From CAZDQL01 sp964507325 (GTDB taxonomy: Bacteria > Planctomycetota > UBA1135 > GCA-002686595), in assembly GCA_964507325.1 (NCBI GenBank), contig CAZDQL010000042.1, positions 1 to 49,111 of the forward strand: DNA of 49,111 nt, written 5' to 3'. Both the position numbers and the translations under genes were made by a program. The notes beneath the pieces were generated by a model, which was not told the DNA's origin, did no database searches, and saw only the letters and a program-made list of their open reading frames with translations. Shown in pieces: positions 36,078-44,463 of this stretch (the stretch's first letter is position 1; every line of letters starts with the position of its first letter).

Positions 36078-37130
36078 ATGGCCACCCTGACCCTCACCGG
36101 CATCGGCAAGCGCTACCCCTCGGGCGCGGAGGTGCTCGCTGGAATCGACCTGGAGGTCGCCAGCGGCGAGTTCCTGGTGATCGTGGGGCCTTCCGGCTGC
36201 GGCAAGTCCACCCTGCTGCGCATCGTGGCCGGCCTGGTGGAGGCCAGCAGTGGCCAGGTGGCGATCGACGGCCAGCGGGTCGACACCCTGGAACCGGCAC
36301 GGCGCGACGTGGCGATGGTGTTCCAGAACTACGCCCTCTACCCCCACATGAGCGTGCGGCGCAACCTGGCCTTCCCCCTGCGCATGGCGCGCGTCTCGAG
36401 GGGGGAGGTGGCCCAGAGGGTGGAGGAGGTGGCCGAGGTGCTCGAGCTGGGCGACCTGCTCGACCGCAAGCCGGCCCAGCTCTCCGGCGGGCAGATGCAG
36501 CGGGTGGCGGTGGGGCGGGCGATCATCCGCCGGCCGCGGGTCTTCCTCTTCGACGAGCCCCTCTCCAACCTCGACGCGCGCCTCAGGGAGGAGATGCGCA
36601 GCGAGCTGGCGCGCCTGCACCAGCGGCTGGGGGTGACGACCCTCTACGTCACCCACGACCAGGCCGAGGCGATGACCCTGGGGTCGCGCATCTGCGTGCT
36701 CGAGGGGGGGCGGATCCTGCAAGTGGGACCTCCCCTGGAAGTCTTCGAGCGTCCCGCCACCCCCTTCGTTGCCGGCTTCATCGGCTCCCCCCCCATGAAC
36801 CTACTCGCGGGTCGGGTGAAGGGAGGCCGGCTGCGGCTGGGTCCCCTGACCGTCCCGTGCCCCCATTTCGAGATGGGCGGGGTGGTGCTCGGGGTGCGCC
36901 CCGAGGAGGTGGTGGTGGATCCGACCGGGACGGCGCTGCAGGTGGAACGAATCGAGGCGCTCGGTCCGCGCACGCACGTCCACTGTCCCATCGCGGGACA
37001 ATCCCTACGCGTCACCCTCGACGGTGGAGAGGGAGCCAGGCTCACGGCGGGAACCGAGCTCAAGGTGAGCTTGCGCACCGAGCGTCTGCACTGGTTCGAC
37101 GCTGCGACAGGTAGTCGCTTGGAGACCTGA
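36078..37130 (+). CDS. ABC sugar transporter ATP-binding protein, MalK/UgpC/MsmK type
   Basis: The ATPase that powers the importer has 350 residues. The motifs are the Walker A GPSGCGKSTLLR, the Q-loop in VFQNYALYPHMSV, the signature LSGGQMQRVAVGRA, the Walker B VFLFDEPLSNLD and the H-loop YVTHDQAEAMTL. From about 235 on is the C-terminal TOBE/OB-fold regulatory domain of the MalK class (GSPPMNLLAGRV, LGVRPEEVVV). Some MalK-type ATPases serve several importers; here the tight operon suggests it serves this one. It is the last gene before the array; 302 bp follow before the next start. Confidence 0.95.
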   Translation: MATLTLTGIGKRYPSGAEVLAGIDLEVASGEFLVIVGPSGCGKSTLLRIVAGLVEASSGQVAIDGQRVDTLEPARRDVAMVFQNYALYPHMSVRRNLAFPLRMARVSRGEVAQRVEEVAEVLELGDLLDRKPAQLSGGQMQRVAVGRAIIRRPRVFLFDEPLSNLDARLREEMRSELARLHQRLGVTTLYVTHDQAEAMTLGSRICVLEGGRILQVGPPLEVFERPATPFVAGFIGSPPMNLLAGRVKGGRLRLGPLTVPCPHFEMGGVVLGVRPEEVVVDPTGTALQVERIEALGPRTHVHCPIAGQSLRVTLDGGEGARLTAGTELKVSLRTERLHWFDAATGSRLET

Positions 37131-37351
37131 GCAGGGGACAACCCTGATCCCTCCCGAGAGGCGGCCCGGGGGCAGGCGTGTGTCCGTTGGAACCAAGTTC
37201 GAAAAAAGGCCCCCCGCTCTGGGACGGGCCGGGTTAGCTTTTGGCTCGGAGACGATCCCTGGGAACCCGGGCCTCGCGCCCTGCGTCTTAGCGTCTCCGG
37301 CTCCCATCTGGAGACCCGAGGGCCGCCCGCCGCGGTACGGCGGGATGGGCT
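37131..37351. other. Non-coding gap between the ABC operon and the array
   Basis: These 221 bases show no gene. A short homopolymer of A flanked by GC-rich runs (37200-37215) is visible but no clean terminator hairpin. The right end runs into the promoter of the first array gene. Confidence 0.5.
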
Positions 37352-37380
37352 TTGACGGCTCGCGGGCGGGAGCGTATACC
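37352..37380 (+). promoter_or_regulatory. Sigma70-type promoter of array gene 1
   Basis: TTGACG at 37352-37357 and TATACC at 37375-37380 are separated by exactly 17 bp. The same two hexamers, spacing and nearly the same spacer recur before array gene 4 (41805-41833), which supports real function. The gene start is 52 bp downstream of the -10 box. Confidence 0.75.
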
Positions 37381-37432
37381 TAGGTATGGTTCTCTCCACA
37401 ACCTTCCATCCTCTTCCAAGGAGAACTGGTTA

Positions 37433-38713
37433 ATGCTTCGTTCCTCGCTTGTTACTGCCAGCGCGTTGATCTTGTGCGCCTCGGCCGCCGCCCAGCAGCT
37501 GCAGCCCGTCAAGATGACGTCCCCTCTCAAGGACGCTGGTATCTATCACTACGACACCGGGACCTGGACCCGCGCTGGTGCGCAGGCCAACCTCGGCCCC
37601 GACATCATCTTCCACGCCGACTACGCCTCCGGCTACTACGGCACCGGCTGGACGCCCTACATGGGCGTCGATGAAGGTGTGCTCCCCGGCCCGGCGCGTC
37701 CCGCTCCCAACGCGGGAACTCAGACCGAGTACCTGGTTGACGGCTGGCAGTTTGCCTACTGCTGCTCCGATACCGCCCTGAACGTCGTGTTCACGTGGTA
37801 CGACGCCTATTCGCCCTGCGACGACATCACGACCCCGACCAGCTGCCTCAACCAGACCGGTGCGACCTTCGTCGTCTCCGGCCTTCCGGTCGGCGGCTGC
37901 TGGATCGTGACGATCGACATCGGCGGCTCGGGCTATGAAATCTGCTTCCAGGCGGAAGGCGGCGGTGGCACCTGCTACCCCGGCTACGACGCCGACCTGA
38001 ACCTCGACTCCTTCGGTTGGGGTGCTCAGTACGTCCAGCCCGGGACCGCTTTCACGGGCCCGCTGCTTGCTGGTTACGACGACACCTGGGTCACCCCGGG
38101 TGAGGAGACCTGCTACAACCCCACGCCCAGCGCTTGCACGCCTGAGGGCGTCGGCCTTGGCGCGCAGGACTTCTTCGCGATCGACGAGCTGAACGGCTGC
38201 TACTGGTTCGGCGGCTACGTCGCCCAGGGTGTGATGTGCACGGGCTCCGTCACTCCTCCCGGCCAGTTCTGGATGGTGCTGTTCACCGACTGCTCCTCGG
38301 ACTGCGGCACCACTCAGTGTGACAACCCCTACTGCGGGGACAACAACACCGGTACCACCCGTCTGACCGACTGCACCGTGAGCACCGGCCTGGTCCTGAC
38401 CCACAGCGGCATGACCAACGCCATCGCGGGCTACGCCATTGTCAGCCTCACCCAAGGCCTGATCTCCAACCCGCCCGGAGCGACTGGTGATCTCTGCCTC
38501 GGCGGCAACATTGGCCGTTACATTGGAGACCTGTTCATCGGCGGCCCCGCCACCACGGACCTCATCAACGGCGTCCATGGCGGTGGCGTTGGCGCGGTTC
38601 CGGGCCACCCCGGCACCTTCTACGCCCCGAGCCAGACCTGGAACTTCCAGGCCTGGTACCGGATCCCCGGGAACAGCACCTTCACGGACGCCACCAACGT
38701 CACCCTCCTCTAG
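37433..38713 (+). CDS. Array gene 1: secreted Cys-rich protein (subfamily A)
   Basis: The 426-residue product has a signal peptide (MLRSSLVTASALILCASAAAQ). The mature protein has about 17 Cys, few Lys, many Gly, Tyr and Trp. Landmarks shared by the array are DAGIYHYDTGTWTRAG, EYLVDGWQFAYCC, TWYDAYSPCDD, GLPVGGCWIVTIDI, DLNLDSFGWGAQYVQPGTAF, FFAIDELNGCYWFGGY, FWMVLFTDCSSDC, and an ending GDLCLGGNIGRY then TWNFQAWYRIPG. The Cys pattern suggests disulfide-stabilised beta domains outside the cytoplasm. The last roughly 80 residues look like a separate domain, the start of which (NLCLEGGIGRH) also ends the FG-GAP remnant near 0.8 kb. I know similar unnamed proteins only from planctomycetes and can give no function. 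AAGGAG lies before ATG 37433. It has its own promoter. Confidence 0.9.
   Translation: MLRSSLVTASALILCASAAAQQLQPVKMTSPLKDAGIYHYDTGTWTRAGAQANLGPDIIFHADYASGYYGTGWTPYMGVDEGVLPGPARPAPNAGTQTEYLVDGWQFAYCCSDTALNVVFTWYDAYSPCDDITTPTSCLNQTGATFVVSGLPVGGCWIVTIDIGGSGYEICFQAEGGGGTCYPGYDADLNLDSFGWGAQYVQPGTAFTGPLLAGYDDTWVTPGEETCYNPTPSACTPEGVGLGAQDFFAIDELNGCYWFGGYVAQGVMCTGSVTPPGQFWMVLFTDCSSDCGTTQCDNPYCGDNNTGTTRLTDCTVSTGLVLTHSGMTNAIAGYAIVSLTQGLISNPPGATGDLCLGGNIGRYIGDLFIGGPATTDLINGVHGGGVGAVPGHPGTFYAPSQTWNFQAWYRIPGNSTFTDATNVTLL
37958..38224 (+). repeat. 267-bp tract identical to 40943-41209 (gene conversion tract)
   Basis: Every base matches the same part of array gene 3, 2985 bp downstream, whereas the flanks differ within a few bases on each side and gene 2 between them differs at many sites in this region. 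A recent conversion or a recombination between copies 1 and 3 explains it best. Confidence 0.9.
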
Positions 38714-38728
38714 GGTTGGCCAGGCGTG

Positions 38729-38781
38729 ATCCAGCCTGACGGCTGGATGCTTACAGCGGCGTCGCTCCTCGGAGCGGCGCC
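38729..38781 (+). terminator. Hairpin pair after array gene 1 (possible terminator)
   Basis: Two hairpins follow the stop codon: an 8-bp stem with TGAC loop (38729-38736 with 38741-38748) and a GC-rich stem of about 10-11 bp (38758-38768 with 38771-38781). Corresponding sequence after genes 2 and 3 is recognisable (the CGTG..TC.G.CTTGACGG type block) but no longer pairs well. Termination efficiency is unknown. Confidence 0.45.
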
Positions 38782-38845
38782 GTTCTTCGTGGGTGAGGTG
38801 AGGAGACCATCGTGGAGCCCAAGGTGGGCCTCGCGACCCTGGGCC

Positions 38846-38873
38846 ATGACAGAACGCGGGCGGAGCGTACTCT
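38846..38873 (+). promoter_or_regulatory. Promoter-like element of array gene 2
   Basis: ATGACA (38846-38851) and TACTCT (38868-38873) with 16-bp spacing sit at the same place as the gene 1 promoter relative to the conserved leader (CTCTCC...CCTTCCA...AAGGAGAA). Both hexamers and the spacing are weaker than in genes 1 and 4, so expression may be lower. Confidence 0.5.
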
Positions 38874-38926
38874 GGGGTAGGATTCTCTCCGCGACCTTCC
38901 ACCCTCTGCCAAGGAGAAGCTGGTCG

Positions 38927-40219
38927 ATGCTCCATTCCTCGCTCGCCATTGCCGGCGCGTCGATTCTGTGCGCCACGGCCGCGGCCCAGCAGACCGTGCA
39001 GCCGGTCGAGATCACGTCTCCCATCAGGGACGCCGGTATCTACCACTACGACACCGGGACCTGGACCCGCGCCGGCGCGCAGGCCAGCCTGGGTCCCGGC
39101 GTGATCTTCAACGCCAACTACCAGTCGGGCTACTACGGCACGGGTTGGAGCGGCATGCAGGGCATCGATGAGGGCGTCCTCCCCGGTCCAAACCGCCCCG
39201 CTCCCAACGCGGGTCCTCAAATCGATTACCTGGTGGACGGCTGGCAGTTCGCCTACTGCTGCTTCGACACCGCCCTGGACGTCGAGTTCAGGTGGTATGA
39301 CGCCTACTCGCCCTGCGACGACGTGTCGACCCCGACCAGCTGCCTCAACCAGACCGGCGCGACCTTCATCGTCAGCGGCCTGCCGGTCAATGGCTGCTGG
39401 ATCGTGACGATCGACATCGCCGGCTCGGGCTATGAGATCTGCTTCTCGTCGGAAGGTGGCGGTGGCGCCTGCTACCCCGGCTACGACGCCGACCTGAACC
39501 TCGACTCCTTCGGATGGGGTGCCCGGTACATTCAGCCCGGGACCGCTTTCACGGGCCCGATCCTGGCTGGCTACGACGATTCCTGGGTCACCCCGGGCGA
39601 AGAGACCTGCTACAACCCCACGCCCAGCGCGTGCACGCCTGAGGGCGTCGGCCTCGGCGCGCGGGACTTCTTCGCGATCGACGAGCTGAACGGCTGCTAC
39701 TGGTTCGGTGGCTACATCGCCCAGCCGGTTCCCTGCGCGGGTTCGTTCACTCCTCCCGGCCAGTTCTGGATGGTGCTCTTCAGCGACTGCACCATCGACT
39801 GCCTCGGGGATCCGTGTGGCAGCTCGTACTGCGCCACCAACAACACGGGTACCACCCGTCTGCACGACTGCGTCGTGAGCACCGGCCTGGTCCTCGACCA
39901 CGATGGCATGACCGGCATGATCGCTGGGTACGCCATCGTCGGCGGCAGCAGTGGCGTGATCTCCAACCCGCCCGGAGCGACTGGTGATCTCTGCCTCGGC
40001 GGTGGCCTGATCGGCCGCTACGTGCTCGACCTGTTCATCGGTGCCTCCGGCCCGCCATTCCAGACCGACCTGATCAACGGCAACACGGGCGGCGGCACGG
40101 GCTCGATCCCGACGATCGGCGGCAACTATGCCCCCGGTCAGACCTGGAACTTTCAGGCCTGGTACCGCGTCCCCGGAGGCAGTCGCTTCACGGACGCGTT
40201 CACGGTCTTCCTCCTGTAG
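38927..40219 (+). CDS. Array gene 2: secreted Cys-rich protein (subfamily A)
   Basis: The 430-residue paralogue of gene 1 has signal peptide MLHSSLAIAGASILCATAAAQ and the same domain order. It differs in the segment after the NGCYWFGGY motif (IAQPVPCAGSFTPPGQFWMVLFSDCTIDCLGDPCGSSYC) and in a longer loop in the C-terminal domain (FIGASGPPFQTDLINGNTGGGTGSIPTIGG). The end is TVFLL instead of the TVTLE seen in subfamily B. ATG 38927 has AAGGAG ten bases upstream; the longer open frame from 38726 is just leader DNA. It is separated from gene 1 by 213 bp that carry its own promoter-like element, so it is probably transcribed alone. Confidence 0.9.
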   Translation: MLHSSLAIAGASILCATAAAQQTVQPVEITSPIRDAGIYHYDTGTWTRAGAQASLGPGVIFNANYQSGYYGTGWSGMQGIDEGVLPGPNRPAPNAGPQIDYLVDGWQFAYCCFDTALDVEFRWYDAYSPCDDVSTPTSCLNQTGATFIVSGLPVNGCWIVTIDIAGSGYEICFSSEGGGGACYPGYDADLNLDSFGWGARYIQPGTAFTGPILAGYDDSWVTPGEETCYNPTPSACTPEGVGLGARDFFAIDELNGCYWFGGYIAQPVPCAGSFTPPGQFWMVLFSDCTIDCLGDPCGSSYCATNNTGTTRLHDCVVSTGLVLDHDGMTGMIAGYAIVGGSSGVISNPPGATGDLCLGGGLIGRYVLDLFIGASGPPFQTDLINGNTGGGTGSIPTIGGNYAPGQTWNFQAWYRVPGGSRFTDAFTVFLL

Positions 40220-40333
40220 GGTCCGTCAGGCGTGGTTCGGCTTGACGGCTGGGTGTGTGCAGCGGCGGCGCCCTTCGGGGGTGACGTGAGGAGACCGTTG
40301 CGGGGGCCCGGGTGGGCCTGCCGACACCGGGCT

Positions 40334-40361
40334 ATGACAGAACACGGGCGGGGTGTGCTCT
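40334..40361 (+). promoter_or_regulatory. Promoter-like element of array gene 3 (weak)
   Basis: ATGACA (40334-40339) and TGCTCT (40356-40361) with 16-bp spacing align with the gene 2 element. The -10 box has drifted furthest from consensus of the four array promoters, so activity is doubtful. Confidence 0.4.
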
Positions 40362-40414
40362 GGAGTAGGGTTCTCTCCGCGACCTTCCACCCTCTGCCAA
40401 GGAGAAGCTGGTCC

Positions 40415-41761
40415 ATGCTCCATTCCTCGCTCGCCATTGCCAGCGCTTTGTTTCTGTGCGCCACGGCCGCGGCCCAGCAGACCGTGCGGCCGGTCGAGAT
40501 CACGTCTCCCATCAAGGACGCCGGTATCTACCACTACGCCACCGGGACCTGGACCCGCGCCGGCGCGCAGGCCAGCCTGGGTCCCGACGTGGTCTTCAAC
40601 GCCACCTTTCCGTGCGGCTACTACACCACCAGCTTTTCCGGCATGCAGCTCGTCGATCAGGGCGTCATCCCAGGGCCGGAGCGTCCGGCTCCCAACGAGG
40701 GCACGACGGACGAGTACTTCGTCGATGGTTGGCAGTTCGCGTACTGCTGCTACGACACGGCCCTGGCCGTCGAGTTCAAGTGGTACGACGCCTACTCTCC
40801 CTGCGACGACGTGTCGACCCCCACGAGCTGCATCAACCAGACCGGGACGACCTTTCAAGTCGCCGGCCTTCCGGTCAACGGCTGCTGGATCGTGACGATC
40901 GACATCGCTGGCTCTGGCCTGGAGGTCTGCTTCCAGTCGGAGGGCGGCGGTGGCACCTGCTACCCCGGCTACGACGCCGACCTGAACCTCGACTCCTTCG
41001 GTTGGGGTGCTCAGTACGTCCAGCCCGGGACCGCTTTCACGGGCCCGCTGCTTGCTGGTTACGACGACACCTGGGTCACCCCGGGTGAGGAGACCTGCTA
41101 CAACCCCACGCCCAGCGCTTGCACGCCTGAGGGCGTCGGCCTTGGCGCGCAGGACTTCTTCGCGATCGACGAGCTGAACGGCTGCTACTGGTTCGGCGGC
41201 TACGTCGCCGGTGCGGCCCAGTGCTCGGTGGTCAACCCGCCCGGTCAGTTCCATCTGGTGCTGTACGGCCATGGCTACGGGTACTGCCCGTACCCGCCGT
41301 GCGACAATCCGTACTGCGGCACCAACAACACCGGTACCACCCGTATGTACTTCTGCACCGTGAGTTGGGACCTGACTCTATCCCACACGGGCATGACCGG
41401 CTGCATCGCGGGCTACGCCCTGGTCGGCGCCGGCAGCGACGTGATCGCCGACCCACCGGGAGCGACTGGTGATCTCTGCCTCGGCGGTGCCGCGATGGGC
41501 CGCTACGTGATGGACCTGTTCTACGGAGAATACGCCGAGACGGACCTCACCGACGGCGCCCATGGTGGCGGCACCGGCCAGATCCCGACCCTCGGCGGAA
41601 CCTATGCCGCCGGTCAGACCTGGAACTTCCAGGCCTGGTACCGCGTTCCCGGAGGCAGTCGCTTCACGGATGCGACCACGATCACCCTCCGGTGTCCGCG
41701 AAGCGTGATCCGACCTGACGGTTGCTGTGGTCAGCGGCGGCGTCCTGCGTGGGGGGCGTGA
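40415..41761 (+). CDS. Array gene 3: secreted Cys-rich protein with lost stop codon (subfamily A)
   Basis: The 448-residue product has signal peptide MLHSSLAIASALFLCATAAAQ. Two features set it apart. First, residues coded by 40943-41209 are identical at DNA level to gene 1. Second, the normal end (TITL plus one residue and stop) is followed by about 20 extra residues (RCPRSVIRPDGCCGQRRRPA...), because a small deletion at about 41693 removed the stop codon that sits there in genes 1 and 2; reading then continues through the old intergenic block. The variable segment VAGAAQCSVVNPPGQFHLVLYGHGYGYCPYPPC also diverges strongly and lacks the FWMVL motif (FHLVL). With a weak promoter this copy may be decaying, or the Arg- and Cys-rich tail may be new. 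Confidence 0.87.
   Translation: MLHSSLAIASALFLCATAAAQQTVRPVEITSPIKDAGIYHYATGTWTRAGAQASLGPDVVFNATFPCGYYTTSFSGMQLVDQGVIPGPERPAPNEGTTDEYFVDGWQFAYCCYDTALAVEFKWYDAYSPCDDVSTPTSCINQTGTTFQVAGLPVNGCWIVTIDIAGSGLEVCFQSEGGGGTCYPGYDADLNLDSFGWGAQYVQPGTAFTGPLLAGYDDTWVTPGEETCYNPTPSACTPEGVGLGAQDFFAIDELNGCYWFGGYVAGAAQCSVVNPPGQFHLVLYGHGYGYCPYPPCDNPYCGTNNTGTTRMYFCTVSWDLTLSHTGMTGCIAGYALVGAGSDVIADPPGATGDLCLGGAAMGRYVMDLFYGEYAETDLTDGAHGGGTGQIPTLGGTYAAGQTWNFQAWYRVPGGSRFTDATTITLRCPRSVIRPDGCCGQRRRPAWGA
40943..41209 (+). repeat. 267-bp tract identical to 37958-38224 (gene conversion tract)
   Basis: This is the second member of the identical pair described in array gene 1. It ends within the codons for GGYVA, just where the hypervariable segment of the protein starts. 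Confidence 0.9.
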
Positions 41762-41804
41762 GGAGAGCGTTGTGGGGGCCTAGGGGGCCTCTCGATCCTG
41801 AACA

Positions 41805-41833
41805 TTGACGGCTCGCGGGAGGGGGCGTATACC
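41805..41833 (+). promoter_or_regulatory. Sigma70-type promoter of array genes 4-9
   Basis: TTGACG (41805-41810), 17-bp spacer, TATACC (41828-41833). The two hexamers are identical to those before gene 1, and the spacer differs by about one or two bases. Because genes 5-9 have no intergenic room, this promoter probably drives the whole subfamily B block. Confidence 0.72.
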
Positions 41834-41884
41834 GGATGTAGGTTCCTCCCTGCGCTCCCGCCCCTGACAAGGAGCAACAGGAAG

Positions 41885-43147
41885 ATGCTTCGCTCTACGC
41901 TTGCCGCAGTCGGCGCGCTGGTGCTGTGCACCACTGCTGTCGGCCAGCTTCCCACCGTGCAGGGACGCAGGATCACCGCGCCCATCAAGGACGCCGGGAT
42001 CTACCACTGGGATTCCGGGACCTGGACCCGCGCCACGCAGGCGCAGGCCAGCCTGGGTGCCGACGTGATCTTCAACGCCACCTTCCCGACCGGCTACTAC
42101 GCCACCGGCTTCGTGGGTGAGGAGGGGATCGACGAGGGCGTCCTACCCGGCCCCACACACCCCCGGAACGGCCCGCAGACCGAGTATCTGGTCGACGGTT
42201 GGCAGTTCGCCTATTGCTGCTTCGACATCGCGCTGGACGTCGAGTTCAAGTGGTACGACGGCTACGAGCCCTGCGCCGTCCCGTCGACGACCACCGGCTG
42301 TGTGAACCAGACGGGTCCGGCCCTGCTGGTCCCCGGGCTGCCGGTCGGGGGCTGTTGGATCGTCACGGTGGACATCGCCGGGACGGGCTACGAGATCTGC
42401 TTCCAGGCGGACAGCTCCTGCTCTCCCGGCTACGACGGCGACCTGAAGCTCGACTCCTTCGGCTGGGGTGCGACCTACCTCCAGCCCGGGACCGCCTGGA
42501 CGGGCCCGATCATCGCCGGCTACGACGACACCTGGTCGACCCCCGGTCGGGAGACCTGCTACGACCCCACGCTCGGCGAGTGCACGCCGGGCGTCGCCGG
42601 CCTCGGCGCGCAGGACTTCTTCGTGATCGACGGGCCGGTCCACAAGGGTTGCTACTGGTTCGGTTCCTGCTCGCCAGGCCCCCCGTGTAGCCCTCCTCCG
42701 TGTTTGTTCTGCCAGTTCTGGATGGTGCTCTACACCGACTGCAGCTCGGACTGCGGTGCCTTCGCGTGCGACGCCCACTACTGCGCGACCAACAACGTCG
42801 GCACCACCCGTCTGAACGACTGCGTGGTGGGGACCGGGCTGGTCTTGGCCTCCGCCGGGATGACCGGCGGCCTCGTGGGCTACGCCAACATCAGCGACGG
42901 CCAAGGCGTCATCAGCGACCCCCCGGGAGCGCTGGGTGACCTGTGCCTGGCGGGTGGCAGCGGGATCGGCCGCTACACCGGCGACCTGGTGTTCGGGAGC
43001 AACGACACCACGGACCTGATCGCCTACGGCCCGATCCCCTTCTTCGGAGGGAGCTACGCGCCGGGCCAGACCTGGTACTTCCAGACCTGGTACCGGGTCG
43101 GCGGAGGCAGCCGGTTCACGAATGCGACCGCGGTGACCCTCGAGTAG
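41885..43147 (+). CDS. Array gene 4: secreted Cys-rich protein, first of the operon block
   Basis: The 420-residue product has signal peptide MLRSTLAAVGALVLCTTAVG. It bridges the two subfamilies: its leader and promoter resemble gene 1, its coding sequence and TVTLE-type end resemble genes 5-8. It has a distinctive Cys/Pro cluster (WFGSCSPGPPCSPPPCLFCQFWMVL) where others have GGYVSQPVACTGSVTPAGQFW, lacks the poly-Gly loop before CYPGYD (here DSSCSPGYDGDLKLDSFGWG), and replaces IDELNGCYW by IDGPVHKGCYW. AAGGAG lies 11 bases before ATG 41885. Gene 5 begins 20 bp after its stop, which suggests co-transcription. Confidence 0.9.
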   Translation: MLRSTLAAVGALVLCTTAVGQLPTVQGRRITAPIKDAGIYHWDSGTWTRATQAQASLGADVIFNATFPTGYYATGFVGEEGIDEGVLPGPTHPRNGPQTEYLVDGWQFAYCCFDIALDVEFKWYDGYEPCAVPSTTTGCVNQTGPALLVPGLPVGGCWIVTVDIAGTGYEICFQADSSCSPGYDGDLKLDSFGWGATYLQPGTAWTGPIIAGYDDTWSTPGRETCYDPTLGECTPGVAGLGAQDFFVIDGPVHKGCYWFGSCSPGPPCSPPPCLFCQFWMVLYTDCSSDCGAFACDAHYCATNNVGTTRLNDCVVGTGLVLASAGMTGGLVGYANISDGQGVISDPPGALGDLCLAGGSGIGRYTGDLVFGSNDTTDLIAYGPIPFFGGSYAPGQTWYFQTWYRVGGGSRFTNATAVTLE

Positions 43148-43167
43148 GGCCTGGAAGGGAGATTCCG

Positions 43168-44442
43168 ATGATGATCCGTTCCTCGCTCCTCGCTGTGAGC
43201 GCACTACTCCTTTGCGTCACCGCCGTCGGTCAGCAACCGGCCGTGCAGGCGCTCAGGATCACCACTCCGCTCAAAGACGCCGGCATCTACCACCTGGGGA
43301 CCGGGACCTGGACCCGCGCCACGCACGGGCAGGCCAACCTCGGCGCCGACGTGATCTTCCATGCCAACTACTCGTCCGGCTACTACTGCACCGGCTGGTC
43401 CGGCTACCTGGGTGTCGATGAGGGGATCCTCCCCGGCACGGGGCGTCCCGCTCCCCACACCGGCCTCCAGGACGAGTACCTGGTCGACGGCTGGCAGTTC
43501 GCCTACTGCTGCTACGACACCGCGCTGGACGTCGAGTTCAGGTGGTACGACGCCTACTCGCCCTGCGACGACGTGTCGACCCCGACCAGCTGCCTCAACC
43601 AGACCGGTGCGACCTTCCTGGTCACCGGCCTGCCGGTGAACCGCTGCTGGATCGTGACGATCGACATCGCCGGCACGGGCTACGAGGTGTGCTTCCAGGC
43701 GGAAGGCGGCGGTGGCTCCTGCTACCCCGGCTACGACGCCAACCCGACCCGCGACTCCTTCGGTTGGGGTGCTCGGTACATCCAGCCCGGGACCGCATGG
43801 ACGGGCCCGATCATGGCTGGCTACGACGACACCTGGGTCACCCCGGGTCGGGAGACCTGCTACGACCCGACGACCAGCGAGTGCCCCGGTGAGAACGTCG
43901 GCCTCGGCGCGGAGGACTACTTCGCGATCGACGAACTGAACGGCTGCTACTGGTTCAGCTACATGTCTCGACCGGTGGCGTGCACGGGCGCGGTCTATCC
44001 TCCATGTCAGTTCTGGATGGTGCTCTACACCGACTGCAGGTCGGACTGCGGTGCCTTCGCGTGCGACGCCTCCTACTGCGCGACGCACAACGTCGGCGCC
44101 ACCCGTCTGAACGACTGCGTCGTGGGGACGGGGTTGTTGTTGACCTCCACAGGGATGAGCGGTGGCATCGTGGGCTACGCCCTCGTCAGCGACGGCCAGG
44201 GCGTGATCAGCAATCCCCCTGGGGCGGTGGGCGATATGTGCCTCGCGGGGGGCACCGGGCTCGGCCGCTACACCGGCGACCTGGTGTTCGGAACGACCGA
44301 CACCACCGACCTGATCGCCTACGGTCCGATTCCCGGTTTCGGTGGGGTCTACGCGCCGGGCCAGACCTGGAACTTCCAGACCTGGTACCGGGTGGGTGGA
44401 GGCAGTCGCTTCACGGATGCGACCACGGTGACCCTCGAGTAG
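43168..44442 (+). CDS. Array gene 5: secreted Cys-rich protein (subfamily B)
   Basis: The 424-residue product starts MMIRSSLLAVSALLLCVTAVG, a signal peptide with two possible ATG starts (43168 and 43171). The short 20-bp spacer provides GGAAGGGAGA as binding site. An additional Cys appears early in the mature protein (SSGYYCTGWSGYLGVDEG) and the variable segment reads WFSYMSRPVACTGAVYPPCQFW. The last part, FGTTDTTDLIAYGPIPGFGGVYAPGQTWNFQTWYRVGGGSRFTDATTVTLE, is nearly the same in genes 5-8. The longer open frame starting at 42943 overlaps gene 4 and is not used. Confidence 0.9.
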   Translation: MMIRSSLLAVSALLLCVTAVGQQPAVQALRITTPLKDAGIYHLGTGTWTRATHGQANLGADVIFHANYSSGYYCTGWSGYLGVDEGILPGTGRPAPHTGLQDEYLVDGWQFAYCCYDTALDVEFRWYDAYSPCDDVSTPTSCLNQTGATFLVTGLPVNRCWIVTIDIAGTGYEVCFQAEGGGGSCYPGYDANPTRDSFGWGARYIQPGTAWTGPIMAGYDDTWVTPGRETCYDPTTSECPGENVGLGAEDYFAIDELNGCYWFSYMSRPVACTGAVYPPCQFWMVLYTDCRSDCGAFACDASYCATHNVGATRLNDCVVGTGLLLTSTGMSGGIVGYALVSDGQGVISNPPGAVGDMCLAGGTGLGRYTGDLVFGTTDTTDLIAYGPIPGFGGVYAPGQTWNFQTWYRVGGGSRFTDATTVTLE

Positions 44443-44463
44443 GGCCTGGAATAGGAGATACCG

